The position numbers were made by a program, and so were the translations under genes. 33,381 bases of DNA, taken from the NCBI GenBank assembly GCA_021808995.1, contig JAKBAP010000005.1, positions 1-33,381 of the forward strand, read 5' to 3'. Within the stretch, counting starts at the first letter, position 1, and each line of letters starts with the position of its first letter. The stretch is from Planctomycetota bacterium (GTDB lineage: Bacteria > Planctomycetota > Planctomycetia > Isosphaerales > Isosphaeraceae). Below the pieces are notes generated by a model, which did no database searches, was not told where the DNA came from, and worked only from the letters and a program-made list of their open reading frames with translations. Positions 8,038 through 16,154 of the stretch are shown piece by piece.

Positions 8038-8639
8038 AACGTCGCCGCATCGCCCCCAGGAGCCGTCTCGCCCGTCGCGTCGGGCCCAGCCGTGACGCGA
8101 TCGGATTCCGGCTCACGCCATTCGATCCGGGGCGAATCACCCCAGATTTCCTCAAGTGCATAGTATGCGCGATCCTCGGCCGTGAAGATGTGGACGACGA
8201 AATCGCCGTAATCGATCAAGGTCCAGCGCCCGTCCTCAAAGCCTTCCATCCCGAGCTTGGCCTCGCCGATCTTTTTCATTTCATGATCAATCTCGCTGGC
8301 CATCGACCGGCTCTGGCGGCGGGCACTCGCGGTGGCGATCACGAAAAAATCGACCAGGGGGGTCGTCTTGCGAAGGTCGAGCAAGAGCACGTCCTTGCCC
8401 CGATTGTCGGACGCCAGACGGGCACAAATCCGCGCTCGCTCAAGGGCGGTCTCTTGACGCCTTGGCTCGCGCCGATCGAGCGCGTGGCGGGGAATCTCGT
8501 CCTGTGAGATTCGCATACCCCCGGTCCGCTTCGGGCGTGGGCTAGCCTTGGCATCCGGAACCGGTTCCAGGGCGGGAGTGATCTCCGTCACGTTCTGATC
8601 CAACATTCCATCCACCCAATTGACCTGAATCGAGACCAA
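8034..8639 (-). CDS. rsfS: Ribosome silencing factor RsfS
   Basis: RsfS binds uL14 on the large subunit and blocks subunit joining when nutrients are short. The core domain spans about residues 62-172: KDVLLLDLRKTTPLVDFFVIATA, then SRSMASEIDHEM and the conserved WTLIDYGDFVVHIFTAEDRAYYALEEIW. The protein (201 residues) is longer than the usual 110-130 because of a charged, proline-rich N-terminal extension (1-60) and a short acidic C-terminal tail, which is common in planctomycetes. The listed start is TTG at 8637-8639 behind GAGGAAG; an ATG at 8606 is an alternative and would remove only eleven residues. It overlaps argS by four bases. Confidence 0.93.
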   Translation of the reverse strand: MVSIQVNWVDGMLDQNVTEITPALEPVPDAKASPRPKRTGGMRISQDEIPRHALDRREPRRQETALERARICARLASDNRGKDVLLLDLRKTTPLVDFFVIATASARRQSRSMASEIDHEMKKIGEAKLGMEGFEDGRWTLIDYGDFVVHIFTAEDRAYYALEEIWGDSPRIEWREPESDRVTAGPDATGETAPGGDAATL

Positions 8640-8811
8640 GACTTCCTCGACGCCCAGATCCAGGGAGACACAAATCCCCCCGCTCCAGGTTCACGTCCAT
8701 CCAGTCTACCGCCGATCACGCGCAAGAACCAGCGGGTTGACGGCAAGGAATGGACGAAACGAGGGGATTGCCCGATGCAGGAATGGTCCATCGACCTTCG
8801 TGAATTGTCCG

Positions 8812-9387
8812 CTAGAAGGCGAAGAAATCTCCCGAATCGCGGATTTCGCCGTGATTCTCCAGATACGCGAGCCCCTCGTTTGTCAGCATGCAGTGATGGG
8901 TCAATGCCGAGACCGCGACCCAGCCCGCGCGGACGGTCTCGGCCACTCCGGCGAGGAAATCGGCGTACTCGGGAGACGACGGATGCACTCCAAACGTCCA
9001 GCGCCGGCTGGGGTCATTCGGAAACATCTGGTGCTGATAACGACCCAAGGTGGCAAGGACTTTTTTCGCGGGCGGCGAAGGCTCTGGCGCGGGTATCTGG
9101 GCCATCACCCGGGGGGCGGGGGGCAAGGGATTCGACGTCACCCCTTGCGACCGGTCACGGCTCTCCGCGTCAACCAGGCCGGTGATCGTGAATCGCTTGA
9201 AAAACAGCGTGAGCCACGGGAGCACGGCGATCATCAGCACCACGAGTGTTCCCTGGTCAAGCGTCACTCGACCGGGCATGGCGACGTGCAATCCGAGGAT
9301 CAGGAGGGCCACGCCAGAGATCCAGAGGCCAGCCCTAAGCTGAGTAGTATTCATCCCTTGGGGAGGATCGAGGGGCGCGTCCAGCAT
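8812..9387 (-). CDS. Small membrane protein of unknown function
   Basis: About 191 residues. An N-terminal region with two hydrophobic segments (AGLWISGVALLILGLHVAM and GTLVVLMIAVLPWLTLFF) is followed by a proline-rich linker (PLPPAPRVMAQIPAPEPSPP) and a C-terminal soluble domain of about 75 residues starting LATLGRYQHQMFPNDPSRRW, predicted mostly helical with a short winged-helix-like end (GLAYLENHGEI). I do not recognise the family. ATG at 9385-9387 is chosen for GAGGA six bases upstream; an ATG at 9354 lacks proper spacing. It lies 62 bases after tRNA-Glu on the same strand and 172 bases before rsfS, so it may share the tRNA transcript. Confidence 0.6.
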   Translation of the reverse strand: MLDAPLDPPQGMNTTQLRAGLWISGVALLILGLHVAMPGRVTLDQGTLVVLMIAVLPWLTLFFKRFTITGLVDAESRDRSQGVTSNPLPPAPRVMAQIPAPEPSPPAKKVLATLGRYQHQMFPNDPSRRWTFGVHPSSPEYADFLAGVAETVRAGWVAVSALTHHCMLTNEGLAYLENHGEIRDSGDFFAF

Positions 9388-9449
9388 CGACGTCCTCGAT
9401 CCCAAGGAATCGCGCCCAGACCGCCACGGGTCGCGAAAGACCGACAAAG

Positions 9450-9522
9450 CACCCCCACGGGGACTCGAACCCCGGTCCCTTGGCTGAGAACCAAGTATCC
9501 TAGGCCGCTAGACGATGGGGGC
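9450..9522 (-). tRNA. tRNA-Glu (anticodon CUC)
   Basis: A 73-base cloverleaf on the minus strand. The acceptor stem is GCCCCCA with TGGGGGT, whose terminal pair is G1-U72; the discriminator is G. The anticodon stem CTTGG/CCAAG encloses loop TTCTCAG, giving anticodon CTC for glutamate. The T arm is CGGGG-TTCGAGT-CCCCG. The CCA end is not encoded. A strong promoter lies just upstream at 9538-9565. Confidence 0.95.
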
Positions 9523-9537
9523 GTCTTACGAGACTCT

Positions 9538-9565
9538 ATCATAAATTCGTCGGGCCATCCGTCAA
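9538..9565 (-). promoter_or_regulatory. Strong sigma70-type promoter of tRNA-Glu
   Basis: On the minus strand TTGACG (9560-9565), 16 bases, then TATGAT (9538-9543), five of six matches in each box. The predicted start near 9531 is about nine bases before the mature tRNA 5' end. It may also feed the downstream membrane protein, rsfS and argS. Confidence 0.7.
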
Positions 9566-9754
9566 GGGACCGCCGTCGCGGAAAGCGTGGCCACTCTGGG
9601 CGAGGAACCATGCGAATCGCCCGAATGGCCCTTGTCTTGAGATAGGTCTTTCCGCCATTGTGAACGTCCCGAATCGCGGTGTGGCCTTGTGGACCCTTCG
9701 CCGATTGGGCGCGATCGGCATGACCCCCATGTTTTCCCGTTCCTGACCCAATCC

Positions 9755-10576
9755 ATGCCCAAGATCGAAATTGGCGGTCGGAGCTTTTATTACGAGCCGA
9801 TCGGCGAGCACGGCGACCCGCTAGTCTTCCTGAGCGGGCTGGGGGGCGATCATCGGGCCTTTAGCCGCCCCCAGCGCCACTTCGCTGGCCGCTTCCGGAC
9901 TTTCGCGTTTGACGCCCGGGACTCAGGGCGGAGTGATCGCGATCCCCATGGATATACGACCGCCGACATGGCCGGGGACGTCGCGGGCTGGATGGACGCG
10001 ATTGGAATCGGACCCGCCCACGTCGTCGGCCAGTCGCTGGGAGGGCTGGTGGCGCAGGAACTGGTGCTTTCGCGACCCGATCTGGTGAAAAGCCTGGTCC
10101 TGGCCTCGACACATGCCGGGGCAGCACCCTGGCGGCAGGCGGTGATCGAATCCTGGATCGCCATGCGGGCGCTGCTTGACGCCGGCTCGTTCACCCGCGC
10201 CGTCCTGCCCTGGCTGGTCGCCCCGACCTATTATGAACGTGAGGGGGGGGTCCAGGGACTGATCCAGTATGCCGAGCGCAATCCCTGGCCCCAGGACGCG
10301 GACGCCTTTGCCCGGCTCGCGCGCGCGGCCATGAACCACCAGGCTCGCGACCGCTTGCACGCCATCGCGGTCCCGTGCCTGGTTCTGATCGGGGAGCTGG
10401 ACCTAGTCAACCCCCCTCGCGTCAGCGAGGAGCTTGTCCGCATGATCCCTGGCGCTCGACTGGTGGTGATCCCGGGGGCTGGCCATATGCCCCACGTCGA
10501 GGACCAATCGCGATTTCGTGGCGCGATCGAGGAATTCCTGACGCGGGATGAACGGTCGGCGACGACCACGTATTAA
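9755..10576 (+). CDS. Alpha/beta hydrolase (3-oxoadipate enol-lactonase/RsbQ-like)
   Basis: A 273-residue alpha/beta-hydrolase fold enzyme with a complete triad: the nucleophile elbow GQSLGG, the acid Asp in LIGELDLVNPP, and the His in PGAGHMPHVE near the C-terminus. FLSGLGGDHRAF supplies the oxyanion-hole loop and FDARDSGRSDR is a family-typical turn. It looks closest to the lactonase/esterase group, but substrate cannot be told from sequence. The ATG at 9755 begins MPKIEIGGRSFYYEPIG, a normal family start; an upstream GTG at 9689 would add 22 residues of poor quality. No convincing ribosome site precedes either. MalQ follows 27 bases later in the same direction. Confidence 0.88.
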   Translation: MPKIEIGGRSFYYEPIGEHGDPLVFLSGLGGDHRAFSRPQRHFAGRFRTFAFDARDSGRSDRDPHGYTTADMAGDVAGWMDAIGIGPAHVVGQSLGGLVAQELVLSRPDLVKSLVLASTHAGAAPWRQAVIESWIAMRALLDAGSFTRAVLPWLVAPTYYEREGGVQGLIQYAERNPWPQDADAFARLARAAMNHQARDRLHAIAVPCLVLIGELDLVNPPRVSEELVRMIPGARLVVIPGAGHMPHVEDQSRFRGAIEEFLTRDERSATTTY

Positions 10577-10603
10577 TCCGCGACGGCTCTTGGAGGACAG
10601 GCG

Positions 10604-12169
10604 ATGAGGCTGCCCCGCGCCAGTGGAATCTTGCTGCATCCCACCTCGCTCCCAGGTTCGCGGGGCATCGGCGAGATCGGCCGGGAAGCCCGCGCGTTCA
10701 TCGATTTCCTGGCCGCGACGGGCCAGCGATGGTGGCAGGTACTCCCGCTGGGTCCCACGGGATATGGGAATTCGCCTTACCAATCGCATTCGTCGTTCGC
10801 CGGCAATCGCCTCTTGATCGATCCCGATGACCTGATCGAGCAAGGCTGGCTCAAGCCCGAGGAATGCCCCAACGATCCCAGAACCATGACCGAGCTGGTG
10901 GATTTCGACGCTGTCGCCCCGATCAAGGACCATTGGCTCGAGCTCGCGTTTGAACGATTCGACGCCGAGGCCTCGAACCCCGCGCGCGATGATTTCCTCT
11001 CGGCCAACCTGGTCTGGATCGAGGATTACGCCCTCTATTCCGCGATCAAGGATGCCGAGCAAGGCCGCCCCTGGCACCTCTGGCCGACCGACCTGGCCAG
11101 GCGCGATCCCAAGGCCCTGGCAACCAGCCGCGACACGCTCGCCCGGCGGGTTCGCTATCACGAATTCGTTCAGCTCGTGTTTCAGGCCCAGTGGCGGAGG
11201 CTGCGAGAGCACTGCGACGAAAACGGAATCAAGCTCATCGGCGACTTGCCCATCTTCGTCGCCCACGACAGCGCTGACGTTTGGGCCAACCCCGATCTCT
11301 ACCAGCTCGACGACCGCGGCCTGCCGACCGTCGTCGCCGGCGTCCCCCCCGATTATTTCAGCGAAACCGGCCAGCTCTGGGGCAACCCGCTTTATCGCTG
11401 GGATGTCCACGCGGCCACCGATTACACCTGGTGGACAAACCGACTCAGATTCCTGCTCACTCGCGTCGATCTGGTCCGGATCGACCACTTCCGTGGGTTC
11501 GAGGCCTACTGGGAAATCCCCGCCGGGGCTCCCACGGCCGCGCCCGGGCGCTGGGTGGAAGGACCGGGGGCACCCTTTTTTGAATCCCTCAGACGCAAGC
11601 TCGGCTCGCTCCCCCTCATCGCGGAGGATCTGGGGCTTATCACGCCCGCCGTCGAGGCCCTTCGCGACCAGTTCGAGCTCCCCGGAATGCGGGTCCTGCA
11701 ATTCGGCTTTGGACCGGACTTTGGCTCGGAAAAACACCTCCCCCACAGATACCCGCCCCACTGCGTCGCCTATACCGGCACGCACGATAACGACACGACC
11801 GTGGGCTGGCTCACCTCCCACGACGTGGCGACCACTCAGTCCTCGAGCGAAATCGAGGCCGAGCGCGCGTTCGCCAGGCGTTACCTGGGGACCGGTGGGT
11901 CCGCGCACTGGGAGATGATCCGGCTCGCGTTCGCCTCGGTCGCCGACACGGCGATCGTCCCCATGCAAGATGTCCTGGGCAAGGACGGGCGGGCACGAAT
12001 GAACCTTCCCGGCCGGGCGGGGGGAAACTGGGGTTGGCGGATGCGCGCGGGGGAACTGGGCCAGGGGGATTACGACCGACTGGCGGAGCTCACCGCGGTT
12101 TTCAGCCGCTGGAACGGCCCGCCACCGGCCGCGATCGACCCCCGCCACCGCGAGCCGGCAAACCCTTGA
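10604..12169 (+). CDS. malQ: 4-alpha-glucanotransferase (amylomaltase, GH77)
   Basis: A 521-residue cytoplasmic enzyme that transfers alpha-1,4-glucan segments in maltodextrin and glycogen turnover. The start RASGILLHPTSLPG and the WWQVLPLGPTGYGNSPYQ segment are diagnostic for GH77. The three catalytic acids are visible: nucleophile Asp294 in RIDHFRGFEAYWEIP, acid/base Glu341 in LIAEDLG, and Asp395 in TGTHDND. The 250s loop (DYFSETGQLWGNPLY) is intact. Length is normal for the short bacterial form. ATG is preceded by GGAGG with good spacing. Probably co-transcribed with the alpha/beta hydrolase. Confidence 0.97.
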   Translation: MRLPRASGILLHPTSLPGSRGIGEIGREARAFIDFLAATGQRWWQVLPLGPTGYGNSPYQSHSSFAGNRLLIDPDDLIEQGWLKPEECPNDPRTMTELVDFDAVAPIKDHWLELAFERFDAEASNPARDDFLSANLVWIEDYALYSAIKDAEQGRPWHLWPTDLARRDPKALATSRDTLARRVRYHEFVQLVFQAQWRRLREHCDENGIKLIGDLPIFVAHDSADVWANPDLYQLDDRGLPTVVAGVPPDYFSETGQLWGNPLYRWDVHAATDYTWWTNRLRFLLTRVDLVRIDHFRGFEAYWEIPAGAPTAAPGRWVEGPGAPFFESLRRKLGSLPLIAEDLGLITPAVEALRDQFELPGMRVLQFGFGPDFGSEKHLPHRYPPHCVAYTGTHDNDTTVGWLTSHDVATTQSSSEIEAERAFARRYLGTGGSAHWEMIRLAFASVADTAIVPMQDVLGKDGRARMNLPGRAGGNWGWRMRAGELGQGDYDRLAELTAVFSRWNGPPPAAIDPRHREPANP

Positions 12170-12223
12170 GTCCATGCTTCCCGAACGCATTCGCTCGTGA
12201 GTATTCGAGTCACCCAATCCTGA

Positions 12224-12658
12224 TCAGACACATCCCTGAATGTAGGAGATCAAGTGCTGGTTCTCGGTATGCACCTTGTCGTAGAGAACTCGCACCACGT
12301 CTCCGACCGAGACGATGCCCACCAGGTCGTCCCCCTCGAGCACGGGGATCTTGGCGATGTTGCGCTCGCTCATCTTACCCATGACCACCTCGACCTCGTC
12401 TTCCATGCCGCAGGTGATTGGCGACCTGGTCATGACCTCGGCCACCGAGAGCCGGCCACCCCGGTCGCCGCGATTGTGAATCAATCGCAACACGTCTCGC
12501 TCACTGAGAATGCCGACCAGCCGACCCTCGTGATCGACGATCGGCAAGGAGCCGATGTTATTCTGGACCAGCTTGGCGAGTGCCTCCCCGACCGTTGCCT
12601 CGGAATCGAGAATGACAACCCGACGACCCTTGTTCTCAACGACGTCTCGAACCAACAT
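12224..12658 (-). CDS. Two-CBS-domain protein
   Basis: A 144-residue protein made almost wholly of a CBS pair (Bateman module). CBS1 covers about 8-62 (EATVGEALAKLVQNNIGSLP... GRLVGILSERDVLRLI) and CBS2 about 72-127 (SVAEVMTRSP... IAKIPVLEGDDLVGIVSVGD). Such modules bind AMP, ATP or related nucleotides and act as energy sensors, but there is no attached effector domain here. The SERDVLR and SVGDVVR ends are the typical ligand-phosphate loops. Start: ATG at 12656-12658 with GGGGAGG upstream, although the frame is open much further. It converges on malQ (54-base gap) and diverges from the glycosyltransferase. Confidence 0.92.
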   Translation of the reverse strand: MLVRDVVENKGRRVVILDSEATVGEALAKLVQNNIGSLPIVDHEGRLVGILSERDVLRLIHNRGDRGGRLSVAEVMTRSPITCGMEDEVEVVMGKMSERNIAKIPVLEGDDLVGIVSVGDVVRVLYDKVHTENQHLISYIQGCV

Positions 12659-12763
12659 GACAGCCTCCCCGGAACGGAGCGACCGCGCGATCCCGAATTG
12701 GGAAGTGACGACGGAAAGGCGCGACCTGGTATCGACATCGAGGAAATGTGACGAACTCTCAGT

Positions 12764-12792
12764 TTGACAAAGGCGTCTCGCGTTTGCAATCT
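12764..12792 (+). promoter_or_regulatory. Possible promoter for the glycosyltransferase-panB-pcd operon
   Basis: A perfect TTGACA (12764-12769) is followed by 17 bases and CAATCT (12787-12792), a poor -10. It lies 28 bases upstream of the ATG at 12820 in the divergent gap with the CBS gene. A run of eight T at 12792-12799 follows it. Confidence 0.3.
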
Positions 12793-12819
12793 TTTTTTTC
12801 TGGAACGGAATGATCGGCG

Positions 12820-14337
12820 ATGGACGGCGAAACGCCCTCACCAAACCAACCGAACGCGACGCGGCGGACTCCCGTGGCGATTCTGGTCGGATTGGCCCTG
12901 GTACTCGTGTTGGGGATTCGCGCGATTCACGCCGATCAGCCGATTGTCGAGAACTTCGTGGGCCGGCAGATCCCCACGGCCATGGTCGCGCGGAATCTGG
13001 CGAAGGGGTCCGGATTCCTCTACCCCCAGCTCGACACCGCCCCATTCCCGAACTATTTCGTGGTCGAGCCGCCGATTTACCAGTCGCTCGTGATCGCTCT
13101 CGCCACGCCGACTGGGCTCTCGATCACGATGGCCGGGCGATTCGTGTCCGCGATCGCATGGGCGATCATGACGATGAGCCTCCTCGTGATGATCAGGTCT
13201 CGAGAAGGCATCGGGGTGGCGGCTTGGGCCGCGATGGCACTCGCGGTCTTTCCTCTCGGAGTTCGATACGGCCGTGCCTTTCAGCCTGATTCCCTCGCGC
13301 TCGGGCTCGTCATGGCCGGCTTCGCATGCTGGGACCAGGCCATGCGGGTTCAGGCTCGCCGCGCGGGCCAAATCCTCATCGCCCTGGCCTGGTGCCTGCT
13401 CGCGGCGGGATTCGCCTCGAGAGCCATCCTGGTCTATCTGCTTGTTCCGATCGCGTTCGGACGACTCAGACGCGTGAATTCAATCCATCTCCCGACCCTC
13501 GCCGCGACGGTGCTGCCGGCGGTCGTCTGGTATGCCTGGGCCTTTAGCCTCTCGAATCGAGCCGGCGGCTCGCTCGCCTCAGCCGACAACCAAGCGCTCT
13601 GGTTGGGAGCGGCGGGCGCGGCGAGTCCGTTTCGCCCGGAGACGGCCCTTTTCGTGATTCGCGTGTTGTGTGTGCGAGCATTCACGCCGGTTGGAATCGT
13701 GCTCGCCGTGTGGGGCCTCGGCAAGAGAGGATCCTCGGGCGATCGGCTCTGGCTCGTCTGGGCGGGGACGACAATCTTGGCGATGGCCCTGGTCTCGGCC
13801 AAGCTGCACCATGAGTATTACTGGCTGCCAATCGCCCCCGCCGTCGCCGTTGGGGTGGGGCGATCGCTCGACCGGATCATGCGAATCCAGCCCCGACTGG
13901 GGATAGCGACCACGCTTGCGATGCTTGGTCTCTCGCTGGCTCAATCGCTGCCGACTTTCGAAACGCCCCGCGAATGGCGCTCGATCATCGCCGCGGCCCA
14001 GGCCGTCCAGGGAACGGTCCCCCGAGACGCCCTCGTGGTCGCTCCCGAGGCCCTCCTTTTCCAGGCTGATCGTCGCGGCTGCCGACTGGAATGGACACCC
14101 CCCGCCATGAGCAGGGCCACTGGCGAATGGGGCGAAAAACAGGCCATCGAAAAACCCATCGAGCTGGTCGAATTCTATCGGCTCAAGGGGGCTCGCTTTT
14201 TCGCCGATCTCGGCGACGCCGGCGACGACCCGCGGCGAAAGGACTTGCACGACGACATCCGCCGACGATACAAGGTCATGGTGGACCTCCCCTCGATTCT
14301 GGTCGCTGAACTGGCCGAGCCCGAGACCTCCCACTGA
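12820..14337 (+). CDS. GT-C membrane glycosyltransferase (GT39/ArnT-like)
   Basis: A 505-residue polytopic protein with about ten hydrophobic segments starting at 19-36 (VAILVGLALVLVLGIRAI). The first large loop carries NYFVVEPPIYQSLVIAL, in which the acidic/Pro motif matches the donor-proximal loop of GT-C enzymes that use polyprenyl-phosphate sugars. FPLGVRYGRAFQPDSLALGL is typical of the second loop. The C-terminal 130 residues (from about 375) form a soluble domain on the outer face. It probably glycosylates an envelope glycan or protein; acceptor unknown. Its TGA overlaps the panB ATG (TGATG at 14335-14339). No strong ribosome site is seen at 12820. Confidence 0.82.
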   Translation: MDGETPSPNQPNATRRTPVAILVGLALVLVLGIRAIHADQPIVENFVGRQIPTAMVARNLAKGSGFLYPQLDTAPFPNYFVVEPPIYQSLVIALATPTGLSITMAGRFVSAIAWAIMTMSLLVMIRSREGIGVAAWAAMALAVFPLGVRYGRAFQPDSLALGLVMAGFACWDQAMRVQARRAGQILIALAWCLLAAGFASRAILVYLLVPIAFGRLRRVNSIHLPTLAATVLPAVVWYAWAFSLSNRAGGSLASADNQALWLGAAGAASPFRPETALFVIRVLCVRAFTPVGIVLAVWGLGKRGSSGDRLWLVWAGTTILAMALVSAKLHHEYYWLPIAPAVAVGVGRSLDRIMRIQPRLGIATTLAMLGLSLAQSLPTFETPREWRSIIAAAQAVQGTVPRDALVVAPEALLFQADRRGCRLEWTPPAMSRATGEWGEKQAIEKPIELVEFYRLKGARFFADLGDAGDDPRRKDLHDDIRRRYKVMVDLPSILVAELAEPETSH

Positions 14338-15137
14338 TGTCAAGCGAAGCCCGGCCAGTAACCGTTCCCGAATTCGCCGCCTGGAAGGCGCGAAACCGAC
14401 GGATCAGCGTCTTGACCGCGTATGACTACCCGACCGCCCTGCTTCTCGACGCGGCCGGGGTCGACTGCCTGCTCGTCGGCGACTCGGTCGGCACGACGGT
14501 TCAGGGATGGGATTCCACGCTCAAGGTCACACTCGACCAGATCATCTATCACGCCGAGATGGTCGCCCGGGCCGCCAAGCGAGCTTTGGTGGTGGCCGAT
14601 CTGCCGTTTCTATCGTATCAGGTCTCGCGCAGGCAGGCCATTCGTTCGGCCGGCCGCGTCCTGAAGGAGACCAATTGCCAGGCGGTCAAGATCGAAGGGG
14701 GTCGGACCCAGGCCGAGACCATTCGCGGCCTGGTTGAGGTGGGGATCCCGGTGATGGGGCACGTGGGTCTCACGCCGCAATCGATCCGTCGGCTTGGGAG
14801 CTATCGGGTCGAGCGCTCGGCCGAAAAAGTGACGGCCGACGCCCTCGCCGTCGCCGAATCGGGGGCGTTCGCCGTGGTGCTCGAGTGCATTCCGACCGAT
14901 CTGGCGGCCTCGATCACGGCCAAGCTCACCATCCCGACCATCGGCATCGGCGCTGGCCCGCACTGTGACGGGCAGGTGCTCGTCTTGCACGACATGCTTG
15001 GGTTGGGTGGGGAATTCAGCCCCAAGTTCGCCCGTTGTTATGCTCCTGTTGGCGACGCGATCCAGGCCGCCGCCGAGCGCTACGTGGCCGACGTCGGAGA
15101 GGGCCGTTTCCCCGCCGAGTCCGAGAGCTATCGCTAG
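14337..15137 (+). CDS. panB: 3-methyl-2-oxobutanoate hydroxymethyltransferase
   Basis: PanB transfers a hydroxymethyl group from methylene-tetrahydrofolate to ketoisovalerate, the first committed step to pantothenate and CoA. At 266 residues it has the full family set: VLTAYDYPTALLLDAAGVD, VGDSVG (metal ligand Asp49), VADLPFLSYQ (Asp88), VKIEGG (Lys118, Glu120), GHVGLTPQS, catalytic Glu183 in VLECIP, and TIGIGAGPHCDGQVLVLHDM. It is translationally coupled to the upstream glycosyltransferase through TGATG, with no ribosome site of its own needed. No panC or panD is nearby. Identification is secure. Confidence 0.97.
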   Translation: MSSEARPVTVPEFAAWKARNRRISVLTAYDYPTALLLDAAGVDCLLVGDSVGTTVQGWDSTLKVTLDQIIYHAEMVARAAKRALVVADLPFLSYQVSRRQAIRSAGRVLKETNCQAVKIEGGRTQAETIRGLVEVGIPVMGHVGLTPQSIRRLGSYRVERSAEKVTADALAVAESGAFAVVLECIPTDLAASITAKLTIPTIGIGAGPHCDGQVLVLHDMLGLGGEFSPKFARCYAPVGDAIQAAAERYVADVGEGRFPAESESYR

Positions 15138-15167
15138 CCCGCGAAACTCACCCTGGAGCCCAAAGAC

Positions 15168-15524
15168 ATGAGCACCCACGACGAGCTCGTCCGCAAACAC
15201 TGCGTCCCCTGCGAGGGAGGAATCCCGCCACTCTCGCGATCGGAGGCCGAGGACTTGATGACGAGCGTCCCCGGCTGGTCCCTCAAGGGGACAGGGGACC
15301 GAATCAGCCGATCCTGGACCATGAAAAACTTCATGGCCGGGATCGATTTCTTCAATCGCGTCGCCGCCCTGGCCGAGGAGGAAGGGCACCACCCCGACCT
15401 CAGCCTGGAAAGCTATCGCAAGGTCGAGATCACCATCTGGACCCATGCGGTCGGCGGTCTCACCGAGAACGATTTCATCCTCGCCGCCAAGATCAACGAC
15501 CTGCCCGTCAAGCTCAAGAAGTAG
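15168..15524 (+). CDS. 4a-hydroxytetrahydrobiopterin (pterin-4a-carbinolamine) dehydratase
   Basis: A 118-residue PCD/DCoH/PhhB-family protein. It dehydrates pterin-4a-carbinolamine formed by aromatic amino acid hydroxylases, although in bacteria lacking such hydroxylases its role is unclear. The start CVPCEGGIPPLSRSEAEDLM is a common bacterial form, followed by PGWSLKG, the active-site EEEGHHPDLSLES (paired His) and the ending ITIWTHAVGGLTENDFILAAKI. Length is normal. It follows panB by 30 bases. No phenylalanine hydroxylase is visible in the window. Confidence 0.95.
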   Translation: MSTHDELVRKHCVPCEGGIPPLSRSEAEDLMTSVPGWSLKGTGDRISRSWTMKNFMAGIDFFNRVAALAEEEGHHPDLSLESYRKVEITIWTHAVGGLTENDFILAAKINDLPVKLKK

Positions 15525-15536
15525 ACGCCACCCACA

Positions 15537-16032
15537 CGGGTGCGCCAACGGATTCTGGCATTCGGTCCGCGCGGAAGGTTTTTGGCCTGTCGGCGACTCG
15601 GAGGCTTGGAGAATCGAGGGCCGACCCTTAACGGACCCGGCCCGCTCGCGTGACCACGGACGTGAGTCCGTGGTTTCAGACAGGACAAATGTCCTCCAAC
15701 CTTGGGCGTAAGCCCGATTCCTGCCCAGGATCCGCACCCACTCGCCCGCGGATCAAGTCACCGCTCGCGTGGATCACGCTCCTGGCCAAGCGCCGACTCA
15801 CGGCCCGATCGGGCTCACGCCCGAGCTTATTGGACCTACGTCCCGTTCGGACCACGGACTCACGTCCGCGGTCACGTTATGCGCCGACGTGACGCGCTTG
15901 GGTCGTCCCGTTCCAACGTTCGCTGGCCAGCGCACTCGTTGAGCCGTGTTCGGCGAAGTCGTGGTCTCGGCTTCGCCGCGGCAGGTTCGATCCCGACTTT
16001 CAAGAAACCGCCAGAACCCGTTGGCGCACCCG
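15537..16032. repeat. Nested inverted duplication of short hairpins (possible palindromic MITE/REP-like element)
   Basis: A 23-base end (15537-15559, CGGGTGCGCCAACGGATTCT...) recurs inverted at 16010-16032 with one mismatch. Inside, three hairpins on the left (15653-15674, 15682-15695, 15704-15715) are mirrored on the right in reverse order and opposite strand (15809-15824, 15832-15843, 15851-15872). Each has a 4-base loop, and spacers between neighbouring hairpins are 7-8 bases on both sides. Stems change by compensating pairs (GGAC/GTCC against GGGC/GCCC) and four of six loops read GTGA or GTAA in the outward-to-centre strand, i.e. GNRA tetraloops closed by C-G. No protein is encoded. Similar hairpins may be dispersed in related genomes; that needs a search. 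Confidence 0.75.
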
Positions 16033-16073
16033 CGCGGGACTTTGACTCGCGGGCCCCAGGCCCAAGCGAATAA

Positions 16074-16108
16074 GGGACAGGTGCCGTGCATGGCGCGGCA
16101 TCCGTCCC
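16074..16108. terminator. Long stem-loop between convergent genes, possible bidirectional terminator
   Basis: GGGACAGGTGCCG (16074-16086) pairs with CGGCATCCGTCCC (16096-16108), 13 positions with two mismatches, around a 9-base loop. There is no T run on either side, so it is not a classic intrinsic terminator; it may be a dispersed repeat instead. Confidence 0.35.
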
Positions 16109-16154
16109 CAATTCCACCCGTTGTCTTGATCAGAAGGCCCGAAAGCCCTGGGCC

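Larger units (their letters stand above)
15525..16154. other. Intergenic region between pcd and the DUF1501 gene
   Basis: 630 bases without a credible gene. It consists mainly of the inverted hairpin duplication at 15537-16032 and a separate stem-loop at 16074-16108. The short open frames here have composition set by the palindromes and no ribosome sites. It separates two convergent operons, so termination is expected within it. Confidence 0.6.

Noticed and set aside
12792-12799. Run of eight T as an intrinsic terminator
   Set aside because: No GC-rich stem precedes it on the plus strand, and it lies in the promoter region of the downstream operon.
15984-15994. GGTTCGATCCC, resembling a tRNA T-loop
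   Set aside because: No acceptor stem, D arm or anticodon arm around it on either strand.
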